A stretch of 64,000 bases of DNA from JAPHSX01 sp039714395 (GCA_039714395.1 JBDLJH010000001.1:196854-260853); one strand, 5' to 3'; counted from the stretch's first letter, positions 1 through 9,818 are shown. Translations and numbers: made by a program. The notes: generated by a model from the sequence alone, not told the origin.

Positions 1-453
1 CTTGGCGGCATCATTATTATCGACTTTATCGATATGGATGACAGTGAGCATCGTCGTCAGGTTCTACGTTCACTGGAGAAGTGTCTGGAGCGCGACCATG
101 CCAAAACCCATATCAGCGAGGTCTCTTCGCTGGGTCTGGTCGAGATGACGCGCAAACGTACTCGAGAATCATTGGAACATGTGCTGTGTGAAAGTTGTCC
201 TACCTGTAATGGGCGCGGCACCCTGAAGACACCGGAGACGGTCTGTTTTGAGATCTTCCGCGAAATTATGCGTGAGGCACGCCAGTACGAAGCCCGCTCA
301 ATGCTGGTACTGGCGGCGCAGGAGGTGGTCGATATGCTGCTCGATGAAGAGTCGACCAGCGTCGCTGAACTGGAGGAGTTTATCGGCCGTCCCATCACCT
401 TCCAGGTGGAGTCGCTCTATACTCAGGAGCAGTTTGATATTGTACTGATGTAG
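1..453 (+). CDS. rng: Ribonuclease G, C-terminal part
   Basis: The reading frame is open from base 1, so this is the last 150 codons of a gene that starts before the window. The first residues read Gly-Gly-Ile-Ile-Ile-Ile-Asp-Phe-Ile-Asp-Met, the conserved catalytic-core segment of the RNase E/G family. A Cys-Pro-Thr-Cys pair near residue 64 matches the zinc-link motif by which these enzymes dimerise. The protein ends soon after, with no long C-terminal scaffold, which fits RNase G rather than RNase E. RNase G is a cytoplasmic endoribonuclease that matures the 16S rRNA 5' end and cuts some mRNAs. The next gene, yhdP, follows 55 bases downstream on the same strand, the usual gammaproteobacterial order. 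Confidence 0.93.
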   Translation, partial: LGGIIIIDFIDMDDSEHRRQVLRSLEKCLERDHAKTHISEVSSLGLVEMTRKRTRESLEHVLCESCPTCNGRGTLKTPETVCFEIFREIMREARQYEARSMLVLAAQEVVDMLLDEESTSVAELEEFIGRPITFQVESLYTQEQFDIVLM

Positions 454-508
454 ATGATACTTCAGATATTGATCCTTAACCCCGCGCTAGTGGACGGACT
501 GGGCAACA

Positions 509-3500
509 ATGCTTCGCAACAGTAAGTTCAAGACATTTGTTTGGTATACCGGCGTAGGCTTGCTGGTGCTATTTGCCGTTGCTGTGAGTCTGTTTCGCAT
601 CTACTTCTCTTCGGTAGAGGAATATCGCGTACAACTGGAAACGATAGCGGGAAGCTATATCGGCCAGCCTGTCTCCATCTCTGGCATGGATGCCCGCGTG
701 GTGGGTATCTCGCCAACCGTGATCTTTAGTGATGTTGCCCTGTTACAGAAAGGGGGTGAATCGCTCCTTACCCGTTTTGATGCGATCTCTATTTCCCTTG
801 ATCTTGTGGCCTCACTGCGTAACGTTGCTCCTATTATCGAGCTGACTGTTAGTGGCGCTAATCTGGAGGTGACCCGTCATCTCGATGGCCACTTTGACGT
901 GAAGGGTCTTGAGTTGTCTGTACCGGAAAAGGTGGCAGCAGAGGGAGTTGAGTCGAATGCACTTGAGGATAGCCTTGCGCTAGGGGCCTGGTTCCTGAGT
1001 CAAAGTCGTCTGGCTGTGCGCGATAGTAGAATCATATTAAATAATAAAAAAAGTGGTGAGCGTTTCAGTTTTGATGATGTTGATCTGGAGTTGCGTAATG
1101 ACGCTGATCATCATCGCCTTAACGGTTTTGTGCACCTGCCGAAGAATATCGGCAGGGAGCTGCGCGTGTCTGCTGATATCGAGGGTGATTTGCTGCAACG
1201 TAAGGGCTGGCGTGGTGCTGTCTATGTGAAGACAGAGCATCTGCAGTCTCGTCAGTGGCTACAGCAACTATCGTGGCAGGGGAGTTCCATTCGCTCAGGC
1301 CTGCTTGATCTTGAGTTGTGGAGTAACTGGGAGGAAGGTGAGCTGGAGTCGGTTTATTCCCGGCTGCAGGTCGCCAGATTGAAACTTGCTCGTGGTGAGC
1401 ATGTTGGTGAGATCCCCCATCTTTCAGTCGATGGACATCTGCAGCTACAGCAGGGTGGCTGGAGTCTTGATATGGACAGGCTACAGATCCAGCACGATGA
1501 GACTCTGCCGCTGCCAGTGCGACTGGCACTGACTCAGCAGGATGACAATCTCACCCTTCAGGTCGATCAATTGCAGCTGGAGGCGGTTGCAGCGCTGCTC
1601 CCTTATCTGCCGCAACTCAATGAGCGATCACAGTCCATGGTGAGGCAGATGGCCCCTGCCGGGGTGATAACAGGACTGCGCTTACAACGTTCAGCAGATC
1701 AGCACATTGAGGCGCAGGGGGCATTAAAGGGGCTGGCCCTGATGCCCTGGGAGAAATTGCCAGGGGTAGAGGGCCTCAATGCTCAGTTTCGTTTTAACGG
1801 GGACGGTGGGCAGTTACAGTTGAATGCCGAAGATGCGACACTGACTCTGCCACGACTATTCCGTGCACCACTAGCACTAAGCAGTTTGAATGGTGAGTTA
1901 AGGCTGCGGCGTGAGCCGGATGGCTGGCGCTTGTTTTCTGACTCTATTGCTGTGGCCAATAGTGACCTTTCTGCGCAGCTGGGCATGGAGTTGCAGCTGC
2001 TTGAGGGCAGCGCCCCGTGGCTCTCGTTACAGGGACGTTTTAGTGCGGATGATGTCCGTGCAGTACCACATTATCTTCCTGCAGGGATTATGAAAGAACG
2101 GAGTTTGCACTGGCTAGATAACGCCTTCAAAGCGGGGAGGGTGCCGAACGGCTCGCTGCAGTATCACGGTTTTCTTAACCACTTTCCTTTTCGTGAGGCT
2201 CGTGGTCGCTTCGAGGTCTTGTTCGATGCCGAGGCGGTGCAGCTGCATTACGGTGATGCCTGGCCCGACCTGCAGCAGCTGGCTGGCGAGGTACACTTCG
2301 ATGGTCCCGGGATGTGGATCGATGCCAGCGGGGCCCGCCTGTTTGATGCGAAACTGGGCTCTACTAATGTATCTATCGATAATTTCCGTTCGCCACGCCT
2401 GTTGGTTGATGGTGGGGGCGTGTTCCCCGCCAAGGATGGTTTGCGTTTCCTGCGTGAGTCTCCCCTGTCGAAGAATACCGGCAAGATGCTCGATACTATG
2501 CGGGCTAAGGGTGATGTTTGGTTAGGTCTGCAACTGGCGATACCGCTGTCGAAGAAGGTACAGAAAGTGCTGCCAGTGAGTGTCCGTGGCAAACTTGATT
2601 TTGTGCAAAGTCAGCTTGATGTTATTGACGGGATAAGTTTGACTAAACTTGACGGTCGCCTGAACTTTACCGAGAACAGTTTTAGTGCAGAACGCATAAC
2701 CGCACAGCTTTTTGGTAAGCCACTCAGTCTAGATATTTTCAGTGAGGAGGGCGATAAGCCGCAGGTGGTGGTGGCGGCCCGTGGCGGTAGTGAGCTCTCT
2801 GCTATGCGCGATGCGCTGAAGCTTCCACTGTTGAATTATCTGGAAGGAAGTACCGACTTGCAGGCACGCCTTAGCCTGCCACGTGGCGTAGCCGGCGAGG
2901 GCGTTGTGCTGAATGTGAGTTCTAATTTGTTGGGGGTAAGTTCGAGACTGCCTCAACCCTTGGTGAAGCAGGCAGAATCGAGCCTGGAACTCGATTTGAC
3001 CTTTCATCTTAGTGGCGTGCGTGGTGGTGAGGGCAGCCTTACACTGGGGGATGAACTTGGCCTTGTGTGGAAGCGCGGGGGAGCGGGCAAGGATCAGAGT
3101 CTACGCCGACTGCAGTTGCGTATGGGTAGTAGTAGTCCACTGAATTTGCCTGCGCGCGATGTTATTGAAGTTGTAGGCGAGGGGGGCAAATTGCACTTCT
3201 CCGGCTGGCGTGATGTGCTGCAAAATTTACAGCCGGAAGGTGACGCTTCGAGACAGCCCTTACCCGTGGTGGTATCGATGCAGCAGTTGCACCTGTTGAG
3301 TGATTCATCCAGTGAGAAGGGGGGGGAAGAGCTGAAGGTTTCTGATCTGCCCGCTATCAATTTTGCGGTAGAGCAATTTGCCTACGATGATCTACAGTTG
3401 GGCAGGGTTACGGTGAATATGGTGCCGCAGGGAGAGCAGATGTCGATAAAGGACATCCACATGGAGTCGGAAATCTTTTCACTCAGTGCAAATGGGACTT

Positions 3501-4174
3501 GGAGCGAGGGGGGAAATACCTTTTTTAAATTTAATTTAACTTCCCCTAGCCTTGGCAAGATGATGCGACGTTTCGGCTTTGCCTCGGTGATCCAGGGGGG
3601 AGAAACCCTGGCTTCGGGGAAGGTGTGGTGGGCGGGAGCACCTACTGCGGTGACGCTGGCCGGGTTGAATGCTCAGCTGGGATTGTCGATTAAGGATGGC
3701 ATCATGGTTGAAGTGGATCCTGGGGCGGGACGGATGCTGGGTATCCTTAGTCTGCCTGCGCTACCGCGAAGATTGTTTCTCGACTTTAGTGATGTGTTTA
3801 GAGAAGGTCTGGCCTTTGACGTTATCAAGGGGGACATTCGTATCGAACAGGGGCAGGCCTATACTTCTAACCTGCAACTGGAGTCGACGCCGGCCAGTAT
3901 CCTTATTAGTGGGCGCACCGGGCTGGTAGCACAGGATTTCGATCAGGATATCTATGTGGTCCCCAACGTGAGTGACACGGTTTCGGTGGCCAGCGCACTG
4001 GCCTGGGGGCCACAGGCTGCGGCCCTGGTGGTGCTGCTGCAGGAGATCTTTAAGTCTGATATCAAGGCCGCCACCATGACTCAATACCACATCTCTGGCA
4101 GCTGGCGCGATCCTGTGATTAAGCGCATCGTAGAGCAACGTGATGAGGAGGATGACTCTCTGTTCATTGATTAA
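509..4174 (+). CDS. yhdP: YhdP family AsmA-like envelope protein
   Basis: This 1221-residue protein has one N-terminal membrane helix (about residues 9-30) followed by a very long periplasmic region rich in short beta strands. That is the layout of the YhdP/TIGR02099 family with DUF3971 and AsmA-like C-terminal modules; E. coli YhdP is about 1266 residues. In E. coli, YhdP acts with TamB and YdbH in moving phospholipids from the inner to the outer membrane. The C-terminal part has the family-typical run on self-assembly and gradual beta repeats ending in an acidic tail. It lies directly after rng and before a nitrilase-family gene; in enterics the same neighbourhood continues with tldD, which is not seen here. 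Confidence 0.92.
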   Translation: MLRNSKFKTFVWYTGVGLLVLFAVAVSLFRIYFSSVEEYRVQLETIAGSYIGQPVSISGMDARVVGISPTVIFSDVALLQKGGESLLTRFDAISISLDLVASLRNVAPIIELTVSGANLEVTRHLDGHFDVKGLELSVPEKVAAEGVESNALEDSLALGAWFLSQSRLAVRDSRIILNNKKSGERFSFDDVDLELRNDADHHRLNGFVHLPKNIGRELRVSADIEGDLLQRKGWRGAVYVKTEHLQSRQWLQQLSWQGSSIRSGLLDLELWSNWEEGELESVYSRLQVARLKLARGEHVGEIPHLSVDGHLQLQQGGWSLDMDRLQIQHDETLPLPVRLALTQQDDNLTLQVDQLQLEAVAALLPYLPQLNERSQSMVRQMAPAGVITGLRLQRSADQHIEAQGALKGLALMPWEKLPGVEGLNAQFRFNGDGGQLQLNAEDATLTLPRLFRAPLALSSLNGELRLRREPDGWRLFSDSIAVANSDLSAQLGMELQLLEGSAPWLSLQGRFSADDVRAVPHYLPAGIMKERSLHWLDNAFKAGRVPNGSLQYHGFLNHFPFREARGRFEVLFDAEAVQLHYGDAWPDLQQLAGEVHFDGPGMWIDASGARLFDAKLGSTNVSIDNFRSPRLLVDGGGVFPAKDGLRFLRESPLSKNTGKMLDTMRAKGDVWLGLQLAIPLSKKVQKVLPVSVRGKLDFVQSQLDVIDGISLTKLDGRLNFTENSFSAERITAQLFGKPLSLDIFSEEGDKPQVVVAARGGSELSAMRDALKLPLLNYLEGSTDLQARLSLPRGVAGEGVVLNVSSNLLGVSSRLPQPLVKQAESSLELDLTFHLSGVRGGEGSLTLGDELGLVWKRGGAGKDQSLRRLQLRMGSSSPLNLPARDVIEVVGEGGKLHFSGWRDVLQNLQPEGDASRQPLPVVVSMQQLHLLSDSSSEKGGEELKVSDLPAINFAVEQFAYDDLQLGRVTVNMVPQGEQMSIKDIHMESEIFSLSANGTWSEGGNTFFKFNLTSPSLGKMMRRFGFASVIQGGETLASGKVWWAGAPTAVTLAGLNAQLGLSIKDGIMVEVDPGAGRMLGILSLPALPRRLFLDFSDVFREGLAFDVIKGDIRIEQGQAYTSNLQLESTPASILISGRTGLVAQDFDQDIYVVPNVSDTVSVASALAWGPQAAALVVLLQEIFKSDIKAATMTQYHISGSWRDPVIKRIVEQRDEEDDSLFID

Positions 4175-4221
4175 TGTAGAAGCTGTTTTTACACACTATA
4201 AATGTTAGTATCCTCCGCTGT

Positions 4222-4560
4222 ATGTCTATGATTATTCGTCTTTTTCTGTTGCTTGTTGTGGCCATGCCGGTCTCCGCCGAGACTACGTGGGCACTGAGTG
4301 CGGCCGACTGGGCAAGGCCCCGTCATGGTGAGTGGTTGGCAGCACATCCATCACTGCTTGCAGCGCTGGATAAGTTACAGCAGTCCCCTCAAAGTGTGTT
4401 GCAGCTTCGTTACCCCGGAGGCGACGATGGCGTGTTGTGGGTCGAAGAGTTACAGGCATGGCTGGTGGCCTTAGGGCTGGAGTCGGAGCGTATCGAGACA
4501 CTGCCCGGAAGTGGTGGTAAGGCTGTTATTCAATTAGAAGTGGTAACGATGCCAAAATAA
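4222..4560 (+). CDS. Small exported protein of unknown function
   Basis: A 112-residue protein with a clear Sec signal peptide (hydrophobic core at residues 3-16, likely cleavage after Val-Ser-Ala). The mature part is about 90 residues, Trp- and Leu-rich, with no cysteine and no motif that I recognise. It lies 47 bases after yhdP and 27 bases before the nitrilase gene, so it is probably co-transcribed with both. There is no good ribosome binding site in front of the ATG; the base run there resembles the complement of one. I do not recognise a family. Confidence 0.72.
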   Translation: MSMIIRLFLLLVVAMPVSAETTWALSAADWARPRHGEWLAAHPSLLAALDKLQQSPQSVLQLRYPGGDDGVLWVEELQAWLVALGLESERIETLPGSGGKAVIQLEVVTMPK

Positions 4561-4587
4561 GGCATCTTTTTAGACGGGAGAGAATGT

Positions 4588-5412
4588 GTGAGTCGTATTG
4601 CTGCGGTGCAGATGGCATCGGGACCGAATGTGAATGCCAACCTGCTGGAGGCTGCACGTCTAATTAAACAGGCTGCCGATGCGGGGGCCGAACTGGTAGT
4701 ACTGCCCGAGAATTTTGCCCTGATGGGAATGAATGAGCAGGACAAGGTGAAGATTCGTGAGGACGATGGTAGCGGCCCGTTACAGGATTTTCTTGCCGAG
4801 CAGGCAGCGCGCAACCATGTCTGGTTGGTCGGTGGCACTATACCGTTAAGTGCCAGAGCGGCAGATAAGGTAACCGCTGCTTCACTGCTCTATAATGCCC
4901 AGGGCGAGCGGGTAGCACGTTACGATAAGGTGCATTTGTTTGACGTGTTGATCACGGAGAGTGATGAGCGCTATAACGAATCCGAAACGATTGAGCCGGG
5001 TAATCAGGCTGTGGTGGTTGATACTCCCTTCGGAAAATTGGGCTTGGTGGTCTGTTATGATCTGCGTTTCCCTGCCCTGTTCCGTAGCTTAATGGAGCGG
5101 GGAGCAGAGCTTATTTCTATTCCCTCGGCCTTTACCGCGATCACCGGCAAGGCCCACTGGGAGGTACTGCTACGCGCCCGGGCTATTGAAAATCAATGTT
5201 ATGTGGTGGCGGCGGCCCAGGGTGGCTACCATGCCAATGGTCGTGAGACCTTTGGTGACTCCATGGTGGTGGATCCGTGGGGCCAGGTACTGGACCGTTT
5301 ACCCCGTGGCTCAGGGGTTGTGGTTTCTGATATCAATATAGATAGACTGCATGATATCCGCCGCAGCTTCCCTGTGCTGGAGCACCGTAAGATTAGTTGT
5401 ACATTACCCTAG
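4588..5412 (+). CDS. Nitrilase superfamily amidohydrolase
   Basis: A 274-residue carbon-nitrogen hydrolase with the full catalytic triad: Glu41 in Leu-Pro-Glu-Asn, Lys114 in Tyr-Asp-Lys-Val-His and Cys156 in Val-Cys-Tyr-Asp-Leu-Arg-Phe-Pro. The sequence around Cys156 and the spacing fit the Nit1/Nit2 branch, whose mammalian and yeast members hydrolyse deaminated glutathione or omega-amides; the substrate here cannot be read from sequence. The start is a GTG, chosen because a GGGAGAG ribosome binding site lies at 4576-4582. It is the last gene of the rng-yhdP run and is followed by a strong terminator. Confidence 0.9.
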   Translation: MSRIAAVQMASGPNVNANLLEAARLIKQAADAGAELVVLPENFALMGMNEQDKVKIREDDGSGPLQDFLAEQAARNHVWLVGGTIPLSARAADKVTAASLLYNAQGERVARYDKVHLFDVLITESDERYNESETIEPGNQAVVVDTPFGKLGLVVCYDLRFPALFRSLMERGAELISIPSAFTAITGKAHWEVLLRARAIENQCYVVAAAQGGYHANGRETFGDSMVVDPWGQVLDRLPRGSGVVVSDINIDRLHDIRRSFPVLEHRKISCTLP

Positions 5413-5449
5413 GTGGTGTGCATCAACCCTTGATGCAAGGGTAATTTAG

Positions 5450-5482
5450 AAAAAAGGCGGCTAGTTTAGTCGCCTTTTTTTG
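5450..5482 (+). terminator. Intrinsic terminator after the nitrilase gene
   Basis: Inverted repeat AAAAAAGGCGGCT - AGTTT - AGTCGCC followed by seven T residues. The 13-bp arms pair with a single G-T pair, and the T run follows directly. It lies 38 bases past the stop codon. Confidence 0.88.
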
Positions 5483-5929
5483 TTTTGGAGGGTTTGTGCT
5501 GCTATCACGACGAATTGCACGCGTCCTCGACAGCGGGTTCCAGGCGCTGTCTACCGAATACATCCCTGTATTCGTGCACGCAACACTACGGGCTAACCCT
5601 CCCTCGGCTACCATGCTCGGCTATGTAGAAGGAGAGGGAAACCCTGTGCTAATAGCTTAGGTTATTTATTTCAATCGGGGCCGATCACTGTGGTCTGGAA
5701 AAGTTTAATCTAGCCCTGCCTATTTTGACCATTTTGGTTGTCTTTTGGAGTAGGTTGGGTATCTACGTTAAATTCACAACTCAAGACTCGACTCCGCGAA
5801 CCTTATTTGTCTGGACTAGGCTGTTTCGGGTTAGAGGTGGTTCTAAGTATCCTTCTGAAAATCAGTGGGGTCAAACTGTAGCTTTAATGTCATTCCCACG
5901 TTCCGTGTGGGAATAATTTACAACCGTCG
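5483..5929. other. Gene-free stretch with several small palindromes
   Basis: About 450 bases between convergent genes with no convincing reading frame. It contains an 8-bp-stem hairpin (CGAATACA-TCCC-TGTATTCG, 5555-5574), a looser pairing between the AACCCTCCCT-type and AGGGAAACCC-type segments (about 5595-5646), and the hairpin listed separately at 5892-5914. These look like remnants of dispersed palindromic elements rather than a gene. Confidence 0.5.
5892..5914. repeat. Short hairpin ATTCCCAC/GTGGGAAT
   Basis: Perfect 8-bp inverted repeat with a 7-base loop, 15 bases from the stop codon of the M16 peptidase gene on the minus strand. The motif resembles the short GTCATTCCCACGC-type hairpins dispersed in many proteobacterial genomes. 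It may stop transcription of the peptidase gene, but no T run follows on either strand, so this is only a possibility. Confidence 0.45.
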
Positions 5930-8857
5930 CTAAAGTTTAATTATATCCAACCCCTGTTGTTTCTCCAGCGTGGCCGGGTCACTGATCACGGCGGTACTGG
6001 CTAACCCGGGTTTCAGGTAGGTTTCTGCCACGCGTTTCAGATCACTCTCTTTTACTTCCAGAATACGTGCACGGAAGTGGCGACGCTGTTCGGGACTACG
6101 ACCGTGTAGTGCGGCATGAAAGCTTTTCTTCGCCTCACCGGCGGGGGAACCGGGTTTGTCGATACTACTGATGACGCCGAGGATTGCCTCCTCCACCAGT
6201 CGCCACTCATGATTATTTTCCAGTAACCACTCTATTGAATGGTCAAAGTCGGCCAGTGTCTCCTCCAGACGTGGGTCGCGATAGGAGTAGAAGCGGAAGG
6301 CACCGCTGTCGGTATCAAAGCTGGCACCACCACCATAGGCGCCGCCCTGTTCGCGGATAGTGCGGTGCAGGAAGTTATTACGCAGGAAGCCACTCAGTAC
6401 CATTAACGCAGGGGCATCGGCATGTTCGGTGCAAACTCCAGGGTAGGCTCTGGCGCAGAAATTGACCTGGGTGGAGGTGGCCCAGCCCTGTTGTAACTGA
6501 CCACTGGCCGCTGCGGGGAGGTAGAGTCCGGTGGTTGTGTCAGTAGTGTATCCCTGCCAGCGCTGTTGCAGGTGACGGGTGATCCCTTCACGCTGTTCAG
6601 CCTCGCCAATTAGCAGCATCTGTCGTGGGGCCTGGAGCAGGGCGGTACGTAGCAACTCCAGTTTGGCAGCAAAGGCCTCTAGTGCAGTATTCTCGTCTAG
6701 CCCGTCATCCAGAACCTTTAATGCCTTTACCCCGGCCAGGCCACTCCAGCGATGTTGCTGTGCGGCGTTGGGGGTGAGTCCGGCGGCGGCGGCTGTCATC
6801 GCCAGGCTGTGACCGGCACTGGTGACGCGCTGCTCACGATACATACGCTCCTGTGCCACCAGTTCGCGGATGCGTGGTAGCTCGTCGAAGCGGGCCGACT
6901 CAAAGGTCTCCTGCATCAGATCGGCCAGTGCAGACTGGTTGCGTACCAGTGCCTTGCCGGAGAGGGTAAAGAGCCCGCGACTCTGCTGCAGGTCGTCTAC
7001 CGCACCGCGTAGTGAGACACTGGCACCGATACCACCGGTAACGGCTGCCTGCAGTGTTTGCGATTCAAGGTAGTTGCGACCACCGCTGCCGACCTCTGTG
7101 AGGATATCGGTGAACAATGGCAGCAGCTGTGCCAGTTCATCATCCAGCTCGGGTAGATCGACAATTACCTGCTGGTAGACCAGGCCATTGGTGCCGCGGG
7201 CGTACCAGCTGGATGGCATAGCACCAATAGTGCTGCTCTCCCCTTCGGGGATGGCCAGTTCTGCAGGGATATCTTCCAGCCCCACCTTGGGAAGTTGCTC
7301 CGGATCGTCGACCTGTTCCTGACGCTGCTGAAGCTCGCTCGCCTGATCGATGATTTCCTGTTTTTGTGCATCGTCCATCTGTGCCTTGATCGCCGCCAGG
7401 CGTTCTGCCTCATGGTTGGCACGCTCGGCGCTAAGGCTCGGATCAGGGGTCATTACGAGTTGTACCCGGTGCGGGTTTTCCAGTACCTCGCGGGCCAGTC
7501 CCTTGATGAATTCCGGGTCGTCTATCTGCTGGCGTAATTTTGCCAGGATTGGGTCGATATCGAGTGCCTCCAGCGCATTGGCTCCGTGCAATACAGTCCC
7601 GAGGGCATTGACCATCAGGTGCAGGCCGTAGGGGAAACCATCACCACTCACCTCGCGTTGGGAGAGTTCGTATTGGTGTAGTACCGCTTCCACCACTTCC
7701 TTATCGACACCGTTGTCGGCCACATCCTTGAGTACATCAAGCACCAGCTGCTCTACCGCCTCGGCATGCTCCGGGTTGGAACCCTCCAGGCCGGCGGCGA
7801 ACATCATCTCGCGGCTTGAGTCGGAGAGACCGCACAGGGGGGAGGGGGCGCTGCCAAGTTCGGTGGTCTCCAGTGCGTGACGTAATGGCGAGGCACCGTT
7901 GTCGAGTAGTACCCCGGAGAGCAGGTGGGCACGCATTACCTCCTCGGCATCGATTGATTTTCCGAGCAGCCAGCCGAGCACGATATGGGTCTTGTCGGCA
8001 GTGTCCTCATCGCCATCCAGAGCGTATCTGTCTGCGACCTTAATAGGTGTAGTGAAGCGTTGCTCGTCAGGCACCGCGATATCGAGTTCCAGGTGTTTGA
8101 ACTGCTTTAGTGCCCCCTCTTCAAAGCGTGCCTGGTGCTCGGTGGCGGGAATATCGCCAAAGGTCATGAAGACAGTGTTGCTGGGATGATAATGCTTGGC
8201 ATGGAAGGCCTTCAGCTGCTCATAGGTGAGATCGGGGATCGCCTCAGGATCACCACCGGAGTTGTGATGGTAGGTGATGGTGGGGAACAGCTCGCGGCTC
8301 AATGCCTGGTAAAGGGCGGAGACCGGGGAGCTCATGGCCCCCTTCATTTCGTTGAAGACCACCCCTTTATAGACCAGCTCGCTGTCGGGATTGTCGGCCT
8401 CGGCAAACTCTACCCGATGACCCTCCTGCAGAAAATCCATCTCGTTGAGTTGGGGGAAGAAGGTGGCATCGAGATAGACATCGAGCAGGTTGTTGAAGTC
8501 CTTGCGGTTACGGCTGGCGAAGGGGTAAGCGGTCCAGTCGGCCGAGGTGAAGGCGTTCATAAAGGTGTTGAGTGAGCGGCGTGTCATCATGAAGAAGGGA
8601 TCGCGTACCGGAAAGCGTTTGCTGCCGCACAGACTGGTGTGTTCCAGGATATGGGCCACCCCGGTGGAGTCCTGCGGTACGGTACGGAAGGCGACAAGGA
8701 AGGTATTCTGATCATCATCGGCGGCCAGATGCAGATGTGAGGCACCGGTCTTTTTATGGCGAAATTCCTGTAGTTCCAGGTTCAAAGAGGGGATGCGTTC
8801 GGCGCGCAGGAACTCAAATGCCGTGTGGGTCATGATCTGACTAGGGGGGTGACTCAT
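5930..8857 (-). CDS. M16C (insulinase-family) metallopeptidase
   Basis: A 975-residue protein of the presequence-protease (PreP/Cym1) branch of family M16. The inverted zinc motif His-Ile-Leu-Glu-His is at residues 69-73, followed by Leu-Cys-Gly-Ser and Pro-Phe-Phe-Met-Met, as in PreP. A second, inactive M16 half and the M16C-associated central helical linker (around residues 480-530, rich in Glu, Gln and Ala) complete the clam-shell layout. No signal peptide is visible, so a cytosolic role in degrading short peptides is expected. The ATG is preceded by AAGGAT at a 10-base spacing; an internal Met at residue 9 is the alternative start. It is transcribed away from the TatD-family gene. Confidence 0.93.
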   Translation of the reverse strand: MSHPPSQIMTHTAFEFLRAERIPSLNLELQEFRHKKTGASHLHLAADDDQNTFLVAFRTVPQDSTGVAHILEHTSLCGSKRFPVRDPFFMMTRRSLNTFMNAFTSADWTAYPFASRNRKDFNNLLDVYLDATFFPQLNEMDFLQEGHRVEFAEADNPDSELVYKGVVFNEMKGAMSSPVSALYQALSRELFPTITYHHNSGGDPEAIPDLTYEQLKAFHAKHYHPSNTVFMTFGDIPATEHQARFEEGALKQFKHLELDIAVPDEQRFTTPIKVADRYALDGDEDTADKTHIVLGWLLGKSIDAEEVMRAHLLSGVLLDNGASPLRHALETTELGSAPSPLCGLSDSSREMMFAAGLEGSNPEHAEAVEQLVLDVLKDVADNGVDKEVVEAVLHQYELSQREVSGDGFPYGLHLMVNALGTVLHGANALEALDIDPILAKLRQQIDDPEFIKGLAREVLENPHRVQLVMTPDPSLSAERANHEAERLAAIKAQMDDAQKQEIIDQASELQQRQEQVDDPEQLPKVGLEDIPAELAIPEGESSTIGAMPSSWYARGTNGLVYQQVIVDLPELDDELAQLLPLFTDILTEVGSGGRNYLESQTLQAAVTGGIGASVSLRGAVDDLQQSRGLFTLSGKALVRNQSALADLMQETFESARFDELPRIRELVAQERMYREQRVTSAGHSLAMTAAAAGLTPNAAQQHRWSGLAGVKALKVLDDGLDENTALEAFAAKLELLRTALLQAPRQMLLIGEAEQREGITRHLQQRWQGYTTDTTTGLYLPAAASGQLQQGWATSTQVNFCARAYPGVCTEHADAPALMVLSGFLRNNFLHRTIREQGGAYGGGASFDTDSGAFRFYSYRDPRLEETLADFDHSIEWLLENNHEWRLVEEAILGVISSIDKPGSPAGEAKKSFHAALHGRSPEQRRHFRARILEVKESDLKRVAETYLKPGLASTAVISDPATLEKQQGLDIIKL

Positions 8858-8936
8858 GGGGTGTGCGATCCTTATTAATCTGTTGGCCGTGTATCAATGA
8901 TTTGGGCGATCGGCATAGTATACAAGGATTGTCGGA

Positions 8937-8965
8937 TTGGTTGCCCGTGACAATCGCTCTACAAT
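8937..8965 (+). promoter_or_regulatory. Candidate sigma70 promoter of the TatD-family gene
   Basis: TTGGTT (8937-8942), a 17-base spacer and TACAAT (8960-8965). The -10 box matches five of six consensus positions. Transcription would begin close to 8972, the A of the start codon, so the message may be leaderless. This is a pattern match only. Confidence 0.42.
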
Positions 8966-8971
8966 GGGGTT

Positions 8972-9736
8972 ATGGAACTGTTCGACAGCCACTGCCACCT
9001 TGATGTGGCCGAATTTGACGCTGACCGCGATGCGGTGCTGGTTCGTGCTCGTGTCGCCGGGGTGAGACAGATAGTGATCCCCGCGGTCAATGCAGCGTGT
9101 TGGTCTGCCCTGCTTGAACTGTGTCGCCGCGAAGAGGGGCTCTATCCAGCCCTTGGCCTACACCCCATCTATATTGATAGCCACCGTGAGGAAAATATTG
9201 CCGAGCTGCGCAAGTTGGTGGCGCGTGAGCACCCTGTCGCCATTGGCGAGATCGGTCTCGACTTCTACCTCAAGGAGTTGGATCGTGAGCGCCAGAAGTG
9301 GCTGTTCGAGCAGCAGCTACGAATTGCCGATCAATTTCAATTGCCGGTACTGCTGCATGTGCGCAAGGCCCATGATGAGGTCTTAGCTACCCTAAGGCAG
9401 GTAAAGTTTTCCCACGGGGGGATTGCCCACGCCTTTAACGGCAGTCGGCAGCAGGCGGAGCAGTATATTGAGCTCGGTTTTAAACTGGGCTTTGGCGGCA
9501 TGTTAACCTTTGAACGCTCCAGCAAGCTGCGAGCGCTAGCCGCCGGGTTGCCGCTGGAGTCCTTGGTACTGGAGACGGATGCCCCGGATATGAGCCCTGT
9601 CGCTCACCGTGGTCAGCGTAACAGCCCGGAGTATCTGCCGGAGACGCTGTATACCCTGGCCGGACTACGTGGCATGGATGCTGAAAAGCTAGCTGTGGTG
9701 CTGCTGGCCAATACCCGTGAAATCCTGCACTTATGA
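8972..9736 (+). CDS. TatD family metal-dependent hydrolase (YjjV-like)
   Basis: A 254-residue TIM-barrel hydrolase with all TatD-family ligands: Asp-Ser-His-Cys-His near the N-terminus, Gly-Glu-Ile-Gly-Leu-Asp-Phe-Tyr (about residues 93-100), a Leu-His-Val-Arg-Lys-Ala motif, His-Ala-Phe-Asn-Gly and the C-terminal Glu-Thr-Asp-Ala-Pro-Asp. The Arg-Lys-Ala-His and Arg-Gly-Gln-Arg-Asn-Ser-Pro segments look more like YjjV than TatD or YcfH. TatD enzymes are cytoplasmic 3'-5' nucleases acting on DNA and RNA. No clear ribosome binding site is seen before the ATG. Confidence 0.92.
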   Translation: MELFDSHCHLDVAEFDADRDAVLVRARVAGVRQIVIPAVNAACWSALLELCRREEGLYPALGLHPIYIDSHREENIAELRKLVAREHPVAIGEIGLDFYLKELDRERQKWLFEQQLRIADQFQLPVLLHVRKAHDEVLATLRQVKFSHGGIAHAFNGSRQQAEQYIELGFKLGFGGMLTFERSSKLRALAAGLPLESLVLETDAPDMSPVAHRGQRNSPEYLPETLYTLAGLRGMDAEKLAVVLLANTREILHL

Positions 9737-9818
9737 AAAATATTCCAAATTCGTGTCAACCAATCCTGAGTTGTTGCGTTATTACAGTTGAAACAGACAA
9801 AAACTTAGGAGAGTAACA

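Noticed and set aside
1119..1529. 136-residue minus-strand frame inside yhdP
   Set aside because: Frame shadow of a long coding region; no start signal or domain.
5725..5916. 63-residue frame in the gene-free stretch after the nitrilase
   Set aside because: No ribosome binding site, no domain, and it ends in a dispersed hairpin.
8135..8575. 146-residue plus-strand frame inside the M16 peptidase gene
   Set aside because: It is antisense to a well-supported coding region and has no independent motif.
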